Translations under genes and position numbers: made by a program | The notes under the pieces: generated by a model | What the model saw: the letters and a program-made list of their open reading frames with translations, nothing else | Told to the model about the DNA's origin: nothing | Database searches by the model: none | NCBI RefSeq assembly: GCF_003352085.1 | Contig: NZ_CP025804.1 | Location: 3,038,001-3,102,000 of the forward strand | Length of the DNA: 64,000 nt | Source of the DNA: Sulfitobacter sp. SK012 | GTDB taxonomy: Bacteria; Pseudomonadota; Alphaproteobacteria; Rhodobacterales; Rhodobacteraceae | Direction of reading: 5' to 3' | Shown: piece by piece, positions 17,405 to 26,915 of the stretch | Numbering within the stretch: the stretch's first letter is position 1 | Layout of the letters: each line of letters opens with the position of its first letter

Positions 17405-18148
17405 ATGAATGAAACAGCCACTATTCTCACAACACTAGCCACGGCGCTGCTTATCAGTGTCTCTGCGCGGGCTGAACCGTTGCCTGCGCTTGATATAACG
17501 AGCCGTCTAGAATGGACTGCTGTGGGTGTGGTCAATGCCGAGGGAACTAAGGGGGCATCGAGTTGTAGCGGAACATTGGTTGCGCCAGATTTGGTAATCA
17601 CTGCCGCACACTGTACCACCGAAAAGGACGGCTTACTGAGCACTTTGCATTTTGTTGCAGGTCAAAATGGCACCCGTCTTGTTGCAGACAGTAGTTCCGT
17701 TGACATATTCCGCTATCCAGCCTGGGCTTATGCATCCGGTTCAACAAAGTTTCGCTTTGATCTCGCTGTTGTCCGCCTGGGCCGCCTTATTCCCCGTGAC
17801 AAGGTTCGCCCTGTGCCATTGGTTCCGGCTGAAAACACCTTGCCAAAAATTGGGGCGCTACTGGGATATCAGAATGCTCCAGACAAAAGCCTTCATGGGC
17901 GTTTTAACTGTCCACTTTCGCAGAATTCATTCCTCGGAGTAATCGCGTCTGACTGTCAAGTGATTGGAGGCAATTCGGGAGGCGCGGTTTTGGTTAAAGG
18001 TGCGCACGGATGGCAATTGGCAGGTGTAATTGTAGCGAGCAAAGAACCTGAAGGGACTGCGCTTGCGGTTGAAGTCAACGATTGGCTTCGCGGACATGTC
18101 AGCGAAGCTTGGAAACGGGAGGCACAGCGCTTAGCAAACTCCGAATAA
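17405..18148 (+). CDS. secreted trypsin-like serine protease (S1 family)
   Basis: A 247-residue protein with a signal peptide (about residues 1-23, ending SARA) and the chymotrypsin-fold triad: His69 (TAAHC), Asp119 (FDLAVVRL) and Ser191 (GGNSGGAV). Cys54/Cys70 and Cys169/Cys184 are placed for disulfides. It should act in the periplasm or outside the cell. It has no PDZ domain, so it is not DegP-like. No obvious ribosome-binding site precedes ATG 17,405. It is isolated in the island and has no visible partner. Confidence 0.88.
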   Translation: MNETATILTTLATALLISVSARAEPLPALDITSRLEWTAVGVVNAEGTKGASSCSGTLVAPDLVITAAHCTTEKDGLLSTLHFVAGQNGTRLVADSSSVDIFRYPAWAYASGSTKFRFDLAVVRLGRLIPRDKVRPVPLVPAENTLPKIGALLGYQNAPDKSLHGRFNCPLSQNSFLGVIASDCQVIGGNSGGAVLVKGAHGWQLAGVIVASKEPEGTALAVEVNDWLRGHVSEAWKREAQRLANSE

Positions 18149-18279
18149 TAGGCGCGAGGCTTGTTCGGATCTGTCTATTCGCGCCAGCCCCACGCTCCAA
18201 ACGCACCACTCTAAATTGACGCCATCTCGTCGATAACGCTGCAGCGAAATTGTATTTTCGCCCGCATAGTTAGACGGTT

Positions 18280-18447
18280 TCAACATGTCGATGCAACACA
18301 TGCATTGAAACGCTCTGCGGGAGTTTCGTATCCCAGCGTCTTTCGCGGTCGTTCGTTAAGCGGTCTGGCGACGGCACTCAGCTTTGCTTGAGTATGTATC
18401 GACAAGTCCGTGCCCTCTTGACAGTACTGTCGCAGCAGGCGGTTGGG
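18280..18447 (-). pseudogene. IS30-family transposase, C-terminal remnant
   Basis: The minus strand encodes [19 protein letters not shown], then [18 protein letters not shown] and a stop at 18,280. This is the C terminus of an IS30 transposase clearly related to, but diverged from, the intact copy at 19,004-20,164. Homology ends abruptly near 18,447, so the rest of the element is deleted. Confidence 0.75.
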
Positions 18448-18464
18448 CTGTCGCCGGAACAGCG

Positions 18465-18496
18465 GCCCTTTTCCGCCTAGGTCAAGATCTGTTGAA
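18465..18496 (+). repeat. 32-bp direct repeat, copy 1
   Basis: Identical over 32 bases to 59,544-59,575 in the same orientation. It begins just beyond the break point of the IS30 remnant, while the other copy lies upstream of a decayed RTX fragment. It may mark a past rearrangement or the end of an unrecognised element. Confidence 0.6.
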
Positions 18497-18950
18497 CTAC
18501 CTCAAACCGCAAATAGCGACGCCCTTGATCCAAATGCACGTATCAGTGAGCGGAATTAGGAATGGCTGAACTCTTCGAGACGCATCGATGGATAGGTCAC
18601 TGGGTGGGTTGAGAAGCCCTAGAGAACATAAACAGCTTCAATGGGGACGCCTCAAGTTGCCACCTAGACCCGGCGCGTAATTCTGCCCTACCTGTTTGTT
18701 ACGCCGCGATCAGGACCGTCAGGACCTATAAGCCGATCCCTGCCCCAACGGCCGCTTTGACCGTGAGCCGACACTGGCGAAAAAGCGGGGCTATGACCGA
18801 GTTGCGGGACAAAACTGCCGTTGACCGCAAAAGACACGACCGCTGCTTTCGGCCCATTGCCGACCTTCGTTCGTCTTGCAGCGAACGGCGGCTTGGAGCC
18901 CATTTCGACCGATGCTGCGGCACGCACACTTCGACAGTAATGTCGGTGGC

Positions 18951-20165
18951 CTCAACTGATCAACGCAACACTTTAATCTTTAGGAAGAGATGGAGTGTTT
19001 TGAATGAAGTATCGTCGCAGGATCTATTATTCAGCCGAACAGCGTGCCGATATCTGGGATCGATGGCAGCGTGGCGAGTCGATGAGGTCGATTGGGCGCG
19101 TTTTTGATCGCCACTCATCGTCGGTATTTTCCGTGATTTCACCAACGGGCGGAATACGTCCACCTGATCGCAGACGCGGTCGTTCTGCATTGAGCCTTGC
19201 TGAGCGTGAAGAGATATCTCGTGGGCTCAGCACCAAGCAATCTCTCCGGGCAATTGCGCGTCAGTTGCGACGTGCGCCTTCAACGATCAGCCGCGAGGTA
19301 CGACGCAATGGGGGCAAGTTGGGCTATCGCGCAACGGCATCAGACCAAGCTGCATGGGATCGGGCTTTGCGCCCCAAGATGTGCAAGTTGGCTTGTCACC
19401 CGATGTTGGCCCACGCAGTATCCGCAAAGTTACGGCGCAAGTGGTCGCCAGAACAAGTTGCTGGTTGGCTCAAACGCGCATCCCCTGGAGAGGCGCACAA
19501 ACAGGTGTCACACGAAACGATTTACAGAAGCCTATATATACAGGCCCGCGGTGTCCTGAAGAAGGAACTTCTGGAGCACTTGCGGGCTAAACGCACTGTA
19601 CGGCGCTCACAGCATGCCAGCCAGAAGCGAAAGGGAAATGGCCAGATCAAGGACGCTGTATCTATCAGCGAAAGGCCTGCGTCCGTCGAAGATCGTGCTG
19701 TTCGGGGCCACTGGGAGGGCGACTTAATCGGTGGATCAAAGAACAGTTATATCGCGACACTCGTGGAACGGCATTCTCGGTACGTGATGCGGGTCAAAGT
19801 CGCGAACAAAGACACACAGAGTGTCATCACGGCGCTGATCAAATCGGCTCAGAAACTGCCGCGCGAGCTCTACAAGTCGCTGACGTGGGATCGTGGCAAA
19901 GAGCTGGCAGATCATCCGCGATTCACGTTGGCAACCGACGTTGATGTCTACTTCTGCGACCCACAATCACCGTGGCAGCGCGGGTCAAACGAGAACACCA
20001 ACCGGCTTTTGAGGCAGTACTTGCCTCGCGGAACGGACCTGTCCGTTCATTCCCAAGCAAAACTCAGTGCAATTGCAAGGCAACTCAACGAACGACCTCG
20101 CAAGACCTTGCAATACCAAACGCCAGCAGAGAAGTTCGCAGAGTGTGTTGCATCGACCGGTTGAG
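18951..20165 (+). mobile_element. IS30-family insertion sequence
   Basis: The transposase gene is flanked by imperfect inverted repeats: CTCAAC...GCAACAC at 18,951-18,971 and GTGTTGCATCGACCGGTTGAG at 20,145-20,165. This gives an element of about 1.2 kb. I could not define a target-site duplication. Confidence 0.65.
19004..20164 (+). CDS. IS30-family transposase
   Basis: A 386-residue transposase with the N-terminal helix-turn-helix region (LSLAEREEISRGLS, RAIARQLRRAPSTISREVRR) and a DDE catalytic core: GHWEGDLIGG, LTWDRGKELADH and DPQSPWQRGSNENTNRLLR. The last contains the catalytic Glu. It looks full length and intact. It catalyses cut/copy-and-paste of its own element. Confidence 0.93.
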   Translation: MKYRRRIYYSAEQRADIWDRWQRGESMRSIGRVFDRHSSSVFSVISPTGGIRPPDRRRGRSALSLAEREEISRGLSTKQSLRAIARQLRRAPSTISREVRRNGGKLGYRATASDQAAWDRALRPKMCKLACHPMLAHAVSAKLRRKWSPEQVAGWLKRASPGEAHKQVSHETIYRSLYIQARGVLKKELLEHLRAKRTVRRSQHASQKRKGNGQIKDAVSISERPASVEDRAVRGHWEGDLIGGSKNSYIATLVERHSRYVMRVKVANKDTQSVITALIKSAQKLPRELYKSLTWDRGKELADHPRFTLATDVDVYFCDPQSPWQRGSNENTNRLLRQYLPRGTDLSVHSQAKLSAIARQLNERPRKTLQYQTPAEKFAECVASTG

Positions 20166-20305
20166 ATCGCCGCGGTTTGCGGACATTCGCTGCGGTAGGT
20201 GCAGGGGTCTGCTGTGCGGGATGGGGTGGACGGCTCCTGCTTCAACCGGCGTCGCCATTCGCCATAGTGCAGTTGTCTTTAACCGCTTATGAGAGGAGCC
20301 ACCCA
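20166..20305 (+). other. non-coding left end of the IS110 element, possible bridge RNA region
   Basis: The 140 bp between the IS30 end and the IS110 start is GC-rich with several short complementary segments. In the IS110 group the bridge RNA that selects target and donor is transcribed from the non-coding end upstream of the recombinase, so this is where it would be. No structure could be calculated here. Confidence 0.35.
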
Positions 20306-21324
20306 ATGCAAGTTAGCACAATCGGCCTAGACTTGGCCAAGAACGTCTTTCAGGTTCACGGGATTACCGAAGACGGAACATTGCCTTTAACCGTTCGTTA
20401 CGACGAGCACAGATGATTTCCTTTTTCGAAAAGCTAGAGCCTTGCTTGGTCGGTATGGAGGCGTGTGGGTCCAGTCATTATTGGGCGCGTGAGTTGAGCA
20501 AACTGGGCCATGCAGTGAAACTGATCGCACCAATTTATGTGAAGCCTTATGTTAAGCGTGGCAAGTCCGATGCGGCAGATGCAGAAGCGATCTGCGAAGC
20601 CGTCACCCGTCCGACCATGCGGTTCGTGGAAATGAAGTCACCAGAACAACAAGCAATCTTGTCGCGACACCGCGCACGGGATCTGATTGTTAGGCAAAGA
20701 ACCCAAACCATTAATATGATGCGCGGGTTGTTGGCAGAGTTTGGGATTATCTTTGCTCAAGGTGTCGGGCATGCCATCAGGTTTGCGAAAGGTATGATCG
20801 AGGGGCATTCACCTGCGCTTCCGCAGGCCGCCTGCGATGTTGTCACAGATCTCAGCGAGCAACTTTTAGCGCTGCACGCGCGGGTGAATTGGTACGGTCG
20901 CCGAATGACCACAGTGGCGAAGTTGGAACCGCGCATTGCCTTGCTGCAAACGATCCCCGGCATCGGTCCAATCACAGCCTCTGCTATCGTCGCCACCGTT
21001 GGAAGTGGCGAACAGTTCCAAAGCGGTAGAGATTTGTCGGCTTGGCTGGGCCTGACGCCAATCAACAAATCAACAGGCGGCAAAGAGCGCTTGGGACGCA
21101 TATCAAAGATGGGAGACCGTTACATTCGACGACTTATGGTCGTTTGTATGACATCCCGCATCAAACAAATCAAAAGCGCACCGGAGCGATTTGATCCTTG
21201 GTTCGCCGACATCTTGCAGCGAAAGCCAGCCAAACTGGCGGCAATTGCCATGGCAAACAAAACCGCGAGGATCATCTGGGCCGTGCTATCGCGCAATGAG
21301 CCCTATCAACCGCGAACAACCTGA
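20306..21324 (+). pseudogene. IS110-family transposase, frameshifted near the N terminus
   Basis: Frame 1 starts at ATG 20,306 (GAGGAG upstream) and gives the RuvC-like N terminus TIGLDLAKNVFQVHG but stops at 20,416. The remainder, from LRRAQMISFFEKL onward (20,398-21,324), is in the next frame. It carries GMEACGSSHYWARELSKLGH, KSDAADAEAICEAV (DEDD residues) and the C-terminal PGIGPITASAIVATVG segment with the STGGKERLG serine region. One T appears to be missing at about 20,398 (CGTTACG where CGTTTACG would restore frame). IS110 enzymes are DEDD recombinases guided by a bridge RNA from the element's non-coding end, here probably within 20,165-20,305. Confidence 0.85.
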
Positions 21325-21729
21325 AACGAAAGGAAAGAACAACGAGATAGCAAGACCAATGAAGTGATGGCGGACAAGTCAGCCGCAACATCAAGACACC
21401 CCGGGCTTTGTCCAGGACAATCTCTGTCCGTCTGCGAGAATGGGGACTTGATCAGCGGAAACCATCAAGGCCAGCGGCCCTAAAAACCGCGCGAACAGGC
21501 TGAACACAAGACCGTATCTGACAAATTGCCAATTGCTTCGAAAAAAGTCTTGCTTTGCAGGTGCCATCCACACAGGACAAAGCCGCCTGATGCAGATGTA
21601 GCACCCAAGCAGGTCATTCGATGACATCGAAACCCGGTTAGCCAATCATGGCATGCCGCCCAACTGTTGGTCTGTTAGAGGCCCTGAACAGGTACAGGAT
21701 TAATGGACCTTGCCCTTTGGGGCACAGGC
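21325..21729. other. right flank of the IS110 element, gene-free
   Basis: About 400 bp after the IS110 transposase with no supported gene. It probably includes the element's right end. A small GC hairpin (TGCCC...GGGCA, about 21,709-21,722) lies just beyond the stop of the minus-strand lipoprotein gene and might end that operon. Confidence 0.4.
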
Positions 21730-22341
21730 TCAGACTCGCTGAATGGCCCAATTTGACATGTTTGGCAAAAGGTCATTCAGCACAGTTTGGAACGCTGCAA
21801 CGATCAGCTTGGGATCGTCGCTAGAGACAACGCTTGACTGCGAAAAACGGCGTGTGGCGACAACACGTTGATCCCCATCGCTGATAATCGTGAGGTCCAG
21901 ACCAACCTGCACCTCGAACCTGCCATCTGCTAAAATACCAACCTCGAATGCATCTATTCGGACCAACAGTGCCTTGTCAGGTATTGGCCCCGCGTCGCTG
22001 CGCCCAACGTACGCGATCCGCCCCGTCTGAGAGATACTTCGTATCAGTAACGACTGAACGACCGCCGGCAATTCATCGCTCCAGCGTGCATCAGGCAGAT
22101 AGGTGATGGAGGCAGGATCAGGTTTAATCATGATACGGTCAGTTGCAAGCGCGGCTGTGGCTTGGGGTTGCGCCACCAACAAAGTTCGCGACTTCCGCCC
22201 CCCTGCCTGCGATCCCGAAACAGGTCGCAAATCGTAGGTATCCAACGGTTTGGCAGCAGTGTTCAGCGACGAAATCGCTGAACAGCCGCTCACAGAGCAA
22301 ACGGCTCCCAAAAGGGCGATACGGCGGGTAAGAAGGGACAT
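21730..22341 (-). CDS. PqiC-like ABC-transport auxiliary lipoprotein
   Basis: A 203-residue lipoprotein when started at ATG 22,341, which follows GGAGATAG. An upstream in-frame start would place the signal peptide internally. The signal ends in a lipobox (SVSGC, lipidated Cys20). The pattern YDLRPVSG near the start, LLVAQPQATAAL and RWSDELPAVVQSLLI match the ABC auxiliary lipoprotein (PqiC/YmbA) family. PqiC-like proteins form an outer-membrane partner for MCE-protein lipid bridges. It is the last gene of a four-gene operon (permease, ATPase, MCE protein, lipoprotein), 4 bp after the MCE gene. Confidence 0.85.
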   Translation of the reverse strand: MSLLTRRIALLGAVCSVSGCSAISSLNTAAKPLDTYDLRPVSGSQAGGRKSRTLLVAQPQATAALATDRIMIKPDPASITYLPDARWSDELPAVVQSLLIRSISQTGRIAYVGRSDAGPIPDKALLVRIDAFEVGILADGRFEVQVGLDLTIISDGDQRVVATRRFSQSSVVSSDDPKLIVAAFQTVLNDLLPNMSNWAIQRV

Positions 22342-22345
22342 AGAT

Positions 22346-24061
22346 CTATCTCCTGTATTCGGGAACACGGCCATCCAGCATGAAACGCGCGGGATCACGT
22401 TCTATCCGGCGGGTCAGATCACCTAGTGTTTTGACCAGTCCGCGTGCCTCTGCGGAAAGCCGTGTCAACTCGAGCAAACCCTTGTTGGCGAAATCACTAA
22501 TGCCAGGGGTGGTTTGCGCAACAGCGGTTTGAATTTGGCGTGCGACCGCATCGCTACGGGCAATAAGTGCACGTAGCTCTGAAGTGATTGCGGGCATGTC
22601 CTTGGCAACGTCTGTGACCGCCTTGCTAATCTGCGCAGAGGCTGTTCGGATATCTGTCATTGTCGGGCCAAGATCAGTGTCCAAAACCTCTGTCACGGCG
22701 TCAAATGCGGTTTGCGCTGATCCAAGTGCGCCTTCGGCCACCACAAGAGTGCTGTCCAGCGCGCCAAGACTACTTTGGGCTTTACTAAAAAGTTCATTGG
22801 CCGAAGCGATGGCCTGCTGTGCCTCTTTGGCCAAGGGATCAAAACGGTCGCTCAGCCCTGTCAGGTTTGCGGCAACATCATCGACAGCTTGGCTGGCACT
22901 GGCAACACCAGTACGAATGTCGGTCATAATCGCAGGAACATCATTCAGCACCACGCTTTCAATTGTCGCAATTGCCGCCTTGGCATCCGCAAGAACAACA
23001 CGTGCCTCACGCACTAGCAGCGTACCATCACCGTCTACAAGCAAGTCAAAGCTGTTTGAGGCTTCGGTGACTGCAGTAAATGCGGTACTGGCCTGTTTCA
23101 ACGATCCTTCAAGTTCAATCAATCGCGCGTTCAAGAGGTCAGCCGTTTGTGTAAATCCATCAAGGGTTAAGCTTGATCGAGTCCGCAAATCAGCGATGGC
23201 TGCATTGGTCAAGGATGCGGCATCTGCCACTTGAGCGAGGATGTCGGGCACTTGTTCTCGTAAAATGAGAGTTGCCTGATCAAACGTTTCTTCAGCGCTG
23301 CCAATCGCATCGACGGATCTCGCCAGTGCCATGTCTGCCGTCTTAAACGCATCCGTTGCAGCGGCCATTGTGCTATCCGACTGCTCAAGTGTGCTGGTTA
23401 CAGATGCACCGATTGTGTCCAGCCGGTCTGTAAATAAAGTGATCTGAGCGGTTGCGTCCCTCACTGTGCCCGATATTTCGGAAAAATTGTCCAATGCCTG
23501 ATCCAGGCGGCCTGAAGACGCATCCAGATTGCGCAGGATGTTTGTGACGTAGGTTTGATTTTCCGGCCCCGTCAATATCTGGAACTGCTCCAGTAACCTG
23601 GTCGTTTCCTCCAGTAAATCAGGCGCGTCTTGCACCAATGATTGCAGGCTAGAACGCCGCGAAGGTATAACCTTCCAACCCTCTGCGTTATCTACCAACG
23701 GGGGTGCGGCGGGGTTTCCGCCAGACAGCGAGATATAGGCAACGCCTGTCACGCCTTGCGATTCCAACTGCGCAATTGTGTCGGAGCGGATAGGCGTTTC
23801 TGCCTCAATCTCAATGGTGGTGAATACCTTTGAGGGGTCTGCTTCTGAAATACGCAGGCCGATGACTCGACCTACAGAGATGCCGTTGAAAAATACATCT
23901 CCCGATGGATCAAGGCCTGAGACGTCTTCGAATAAGATACCGTAACTTTGATATTGTTTGCTCACCTGAACGCTTGCCAGCCAGATGAAAAACGCGAGGG
24001 TGCCCAATATCGAGAGCAGTGTAAAAACCCCAATCAAGATGTAGTTTGCGCGGGTTTCCAT
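22346..24061 (-). CDS. MCE/MlaD-family substrate-binding protein
   Basis: A 571-residue protein with one N-terminal membrane helix (NYILIGVFTLLSILGTLAFFIWLA), one MCE domain (about residues 38-115: SGLDPSGDVFFNGISVGRV, GVTGVAYISLSGG) and a very long alpha-helical tail rich in Ala/Asp/Thr with heptad-like repeats (DIRT.ASAQISKAVTDV, DIRTGVASASQAVDDV). The long helical region probably forms a periplasmic tunnel, as in PqiB/LetB-type lipid transporters. ATG 24,061 overlaps the stop of the ATPase gene (TGATG), indicating coupling. Confidence 0.88.
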   Translation of the reverse strand: METRANYILIGVFTLLSILGTLAFFIWLASVQVSKQYQSYGILFEDVSGLDPSGDVFFNGISVGRVIGLRISEADPSKVFTTIEIEAETPIRSDTIAQLESQGVTGVAYISLSGGNPAAPPLVDNAEGWKVIPSRRSSLQSLVQDAPDLLEETTRLLEQFQILTGPENQTYVTNILRNLDASSGRLDQALDNFSEISGTVRDATAQITLFTDRLDTIGASVTSTLEQSDSTMAAATDAFKTADMALARSVDAIGSAEETFDQATLILREQVPDILAQVADAASLTNAAIADLRTRSSLTLDGFTQTADLLNARLIELEGSLKQASTAFTAVTEASNSFDLLVDGDGTLLVREARVVLADAKAAIATIESVVLNDVPAIMTDIRTGVASASQAVDDVAANLTGLSDRFDPLAKEAQQAIASANELFSKAQSSLGALDSTLVVAEGALGSAQTAFDAVTEVLDTDLGPTMTDIRTASAQISKAVTDVAKDMPAITSELRALIARSDAVARQIQTAVAQTTPGISDFANKGLLELTRLSAEARGLVKTLGDLTRRIERDPARFMLDGRVPEYRR

Positions 24062-24846
24062 CAAAGCACGCCCTCTTGGGTGGCTGTCGACAAAGCGGCC
24101 CGCGCGCGTGGCCCATGAAAATACTCATGTACCCAAGGGTGATCAATCCGCAGCATTTCGTCCATAGTACCCACCGCCAAAACCTTCTGATCCGCCAGTA
24201 CCGCAATGCGGTCACAGATCGCATGCAAGCTGTCCAAATCATGCGTAACCAAAAAGACAGTTAGCCCCAGAGAGGCCTGCAGCTGTTTGATCAGAATATC
24301 AAATGCGGCGGCCCCAATGGGATCAAGTCCCGCTGTTGGTTCATCTAGAAAAACAATCTCGGGATCCATCGAGATGGCGCGCGCAAATCCAGCACGCTTT
24401 CGCATCCCACCGGACAATTCGGACGGGTATTTACCCATCGCATTTTCCGGCAAACCGACCATTCGCACTTTTATCCCTGCCAGTGTCTCCCGCAAACTAT
24501 CGTCCAGACGCAACTGCTCGCGCATTGGTGCCTCAACGTTCTGGCGCACGGTGAGCGAAGAAAACAACGCGCCGTCTTGAAACATAACGCCCCACCGGCG
24601 ACGCAAGGCCCGGAACCGCTCGTCAGAAGTTGCGCGCACGCTTTCGCCAAAGACTTCAATTTGGCCTTCATTAGGTTCAAGCAAGCCGACGATAGCACGT
24701 AAAAGCACCGATTTGCCTGTGCCAGACCCGCCAACAACACCAATGATCTCACCACGGTGCACATCCAGATCCAGCCCGGCATGTACTGTGTGCGTGCCAA
24801 ACCGCGTTACCAATCCGCGCACCTTGATGATAGGATCATTAGCCAT
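24061..24846 (-). CDS. ABC transporter ATP-binding protein (MlaF-like)
   Basis: A 261-residue ATPase with Walker A GGSGTGKS (residues 39-46), signature LSGGMRKRAGFARA, Walker B IVFLDEP followed by TAGLDP, and the switch histidine VTHD. The MRKR after the signature is typical of the MlaF/Ttg2A group. It drives phospholipid or other hydrophobic substrate transport with the adjacent MlaE-type permease and MCE protein. ATG 24,846 is 6 bp after the permease stop. A longer frame upstream overlaps the permease gene and is not used. Confidence 0.92.
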   Translation of the reverse strand: MANDPIIKVRGLVTRFGTHTVHAGLDLDVHRGEIIGVVGGSGTGKSVLLRAIVGLLEPNEGQIEVFGESVRATSDERFRALRRRWGVMFQDGALFSSLTVRQNVEAPMREQLRLDDSLRETLAGIKVRMVGLPENAMGKYPSELSGGMRKRAGFARAISMDPEIVFLDEPTAGLDPIGAAAFDILIKQLQASLGLTVFLVTHDLDSLHAICDRIAVLADQKVLAVGTMDEMLRIDHPWVHEYFHGPRARAALSTATQEGVL

Positions 24847-24851
24847 TTGCG

Positions 24852-25985
24852 TCACACCCCCACGATCGCAAAAAAGATCGAGAACATCGCATCTACAACA
24901 ATCACCATGAAGATCGAAAGCACAACTGAAGCGGAAGTCAAACGACCCAGAGATTCTGCATTCCCTCCCACTTTCATGCCCTGATAACATCCAATAATAC
25001 CAATAATCAGCGCAAAGAATGGCGCTTTGATCATACCAACACCAAAGTGCCAGACGTCCGTGTTGCTGACCAGACGCGTTTGAAACACCGCGGGCGATAC
25101 GCCAAGCTCGACCCATGACATAAGCGCGCCGCCGATCAATCCAGAAATGTCGGCGATTAACCCCAAAGCTGGCAGCATTAGCATCAGTGCAACCACGCGC
25201 GGGACGACAAGAATTGTTACTGGATCAAGGCCGAGGGTGCGCATAGCGTCGATCTCTTCGCGCATTTTCATCGAACCAATAGCCGCGGTGAACGCGGAGC
25301 CGGAACGCCCTGCGACAATAATCGATGTCAGAAGGATGCCAAGTTCACGAAGGATCGAGATTGCGATCAGGTCGACCACAAAGACCTCCGCCCCGAACTG
25401 TCGCAATTGTGCCGAGCCTTGGAAAGCGAGCACCACACCGATCAAAAACGCCATCAGAGCAACTATCGGCACCGCGCTCACCCCGATTTCCTGACAATGA
25501 TGCACCACCGATGTGAGGCGCAGCCGGCTGGGCCGCCGCAAGATGCCACCCAGCGTCGCAATCACTTGTCCCAGAAACGATGTTAACTCGACAGCCATTC
25601 GGAACCCACGTGCAATTTTTCGCCCGAATACTTCAAAGCGGTCAGCGATGCTTGGCGGCTCCAAAGAAGGTTGGTGATCAGGCGGCATATTCTGCTCAAC
25701 TGTCTCAATAAGTTGAGCTTGGGCGGATGTAGCACCCATGATCTGGAGCATGATGCCGCGCTTCGCTGCCTGGGCGCGCTGATCAACTAAGAACCATGCA
25801 CCTGCTGTATCCAGCTTGTACAAAGGCGAAATATCAATCGACGTCGTTTCATCTGGAATAGAGGAGTGGCCGTCGCTTCTCAGCTGCATCAAGGTGTCGA
25901 TCAACAAATGGCCGGCTAGTGTAGCCTTGCCTTCGGCGACCGAGACGTTGATCCTTTTATTCAGCAAGGCATCTGACTTTGTCAT
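24852..25985 (-). CDS. MlaE-type permease fused to an N-terminal STAS domain
   Basis: A 377-residue inner-membrane protein. Residues 1-110 are a STAS domain (SIDISPLYKLDTAGAWFLVDQ with the conserved Asp-Thr/Ser turn), the role played by the separate MlaB protein in E. coli. Residues 120-377 form the MlaE permease (EIGVSAVPIVALMAFLIGVVLAFQG, ELGILLTSIIVAGRSGSAFTAAIGSMKMREEIDAMRT in pieces). It is the first gene of the operon. The complex should move lipids or hydrophobic compounds between the membranes. Confidence 0.92.
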   Translation of the reverse strand: MTKSDALLNKRINVSVAEGKATLAGHLLIDTLMQLRSDGHSSIPDETTSIDISPLYKLDTAGAWFLVDQRAQAAKRGIMLQIMGATSAQAQLIETVEQNMPPDHQPSLEPPSIADRFEVFGRKIARGFRMAVELTSFLGQVIATLGGILRRPSRLRLTSVVHHCQEIGVSAVPIVALMAFLIGVVLAFQGSAQLRQFGAEVFVVDLIAISILRELGILLTSIIVAGRSGSAFTAAIGSMKMREEIDAMRTLGLDPVTILVVPRVVALMLMLPALGLIADISGLIGGALMSWVELGVSPAVFQTRLVSNTDVWHFGVGMIKAPFFALIIGIIGCYQGMKVGGNAESLGRLTSASVVLSIFMVIVVDAMFSIFFAIVGV

Positions 25986-26403
25986 GCGAAGTTGAAGTAT
26001 GCACTGACGATAGAACCCTGCATACTTGCTACTGGCTCAGAGAAATCAGGTGTTTGGATGGAAACTTCAAAACGAAAGCTGGCAGCTTGGAAAGGTCAAA
26101 AAACATCATATTTCTCCCCAGCCATGAACTCTCTGCACCTAAAAACCGTCTATACCGAGGGCTAGCACCTGCACTGACGCAAATCAATCAATACCAATCC
26201 GCATGGTAGGAGTCTTATCGGTGGAAGTTTGGCCCTTCATAGTTGGTGCTTGTATTCTCGCCTTGTCCTTTGCATCGAAAAGAGGCTTCCAAAGCATGCA
26301 CCTTCACCCTTTCATTTCCGCAACAATTTGTGAGGTGTTTTGTCTACCTGCACCCAATCTGTGAGCGTTGACACAAACGCGATTGCTCGCGGGCAGATCA
26401 TCT

Positions 26404-26686
26404 AAGCCCGACCTTGTGTCCGTCAGTTTACAGCACGTTTACAAAATGGCGGTGCCCACGGCGAAGTGCTTGAGGCGGATTTCGAAGACCTGCTTGATTA
26501 CTTGGAATCGACCCATGAGTACCTGACTATACATATCGATTAGTCGAAACCCCTGATGTTGAACTACAGTGGTACTATGACAATCCCGCTGCGGCTTCAG
26601 TCACTTCGAAGGAACCCGGCGCAACAGTCTGGAACGAACTTTTACTCGGCCTCGTAGCCCTCTTAGACGTCGAGCTTCAACTTTAA
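26404..26686 (+). pseudogene. frameshifted fragment of an unrecognised protein
   Basis: One frame gives NGGAHGEVLEADFEDLLDYL and stops at about 26,543. The next frame takes over (YTYRLVETPDVELQWYYDN, ending ALLDVELQL and TAA at 26,686). Together they look like the C-terminal half of one acidic soluble protein broken by a one-base shift near 26,525-26,540. I do not recognise the family. Confidence 0.35.
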
Positions 26687-26782
26687 CCGGAGCTTAGTCA
26701 GACAATTCTGCCTGCATCCCAAAAGCGGACTTTAGCTGCGGTACAGAAGATCGGTAAATTGGGCTCTTTGCCGACCTTCGCT

Positions 26783-26836
26783 GCGGGACGAACCAATGAC
26801 CGCTGTGGGCCAGAAGCGGTCATTGGTTCGTCCCGC
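26783..26836. repeat. 22-bp perfect inverted repeat (palindromic intergenic element)
   Basis: Arms at 26,783-26,804 and 26,815-26,836 (GCGGGACGAACC...GACCGCT and its complement) flank a 10-base loop. TTGCCGACCTTCG just to the left recurs at 18,851-18,866, together with a similar GACCGCT core, so this is probably a member of a dispersed palindromic repeat family. Confidence 0.7.
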
Positions 26837-26915
26837 TGAGCAGACCTCGGCGCATCCTGCCGCTAGGGTCTCCTTCGGGCCCTTAGCAAACCACCATTGG
26901 CAATCTAACTTTCCC

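Larger units (their letters stand above)
18149..18950. other. mobile-element debris between the protease gene and the IS30 copy
   Basis: This stretch holds the IS30 remnant (18,280-18,447), a 32-bp sequence repeated at 59,544-59,575, and a palindromic intergenic repeat-like segment around 18,828-18,890 that shares TTGCCGACCTTCG with the repeat at 26,768-26,836. No intact gene is seen. Confidence 0.5.
25986..26915. other. long gene-poor stretch with decayed fragments
   Basis: About 930 bp. A 53-codon frame at 26,203-26,364 encodes a hydrophobic stretch (VWPFIVGACILALSFASKRG) and may be a membrane-protein fragment. A frameshifted fragment lies at 26,404-26,686, and a 22-bp perfect inverted repeat at 26,783-26,836. 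No intact gene is supported. Confidence 0.45.

Noticed and set aside
22584..23234. 216-codon plus-strand ORF
   Set aside because: It is antisense to the MCE protein; the Ala/Ser-rich composition comes from the repetitive helical tail on the other strand.
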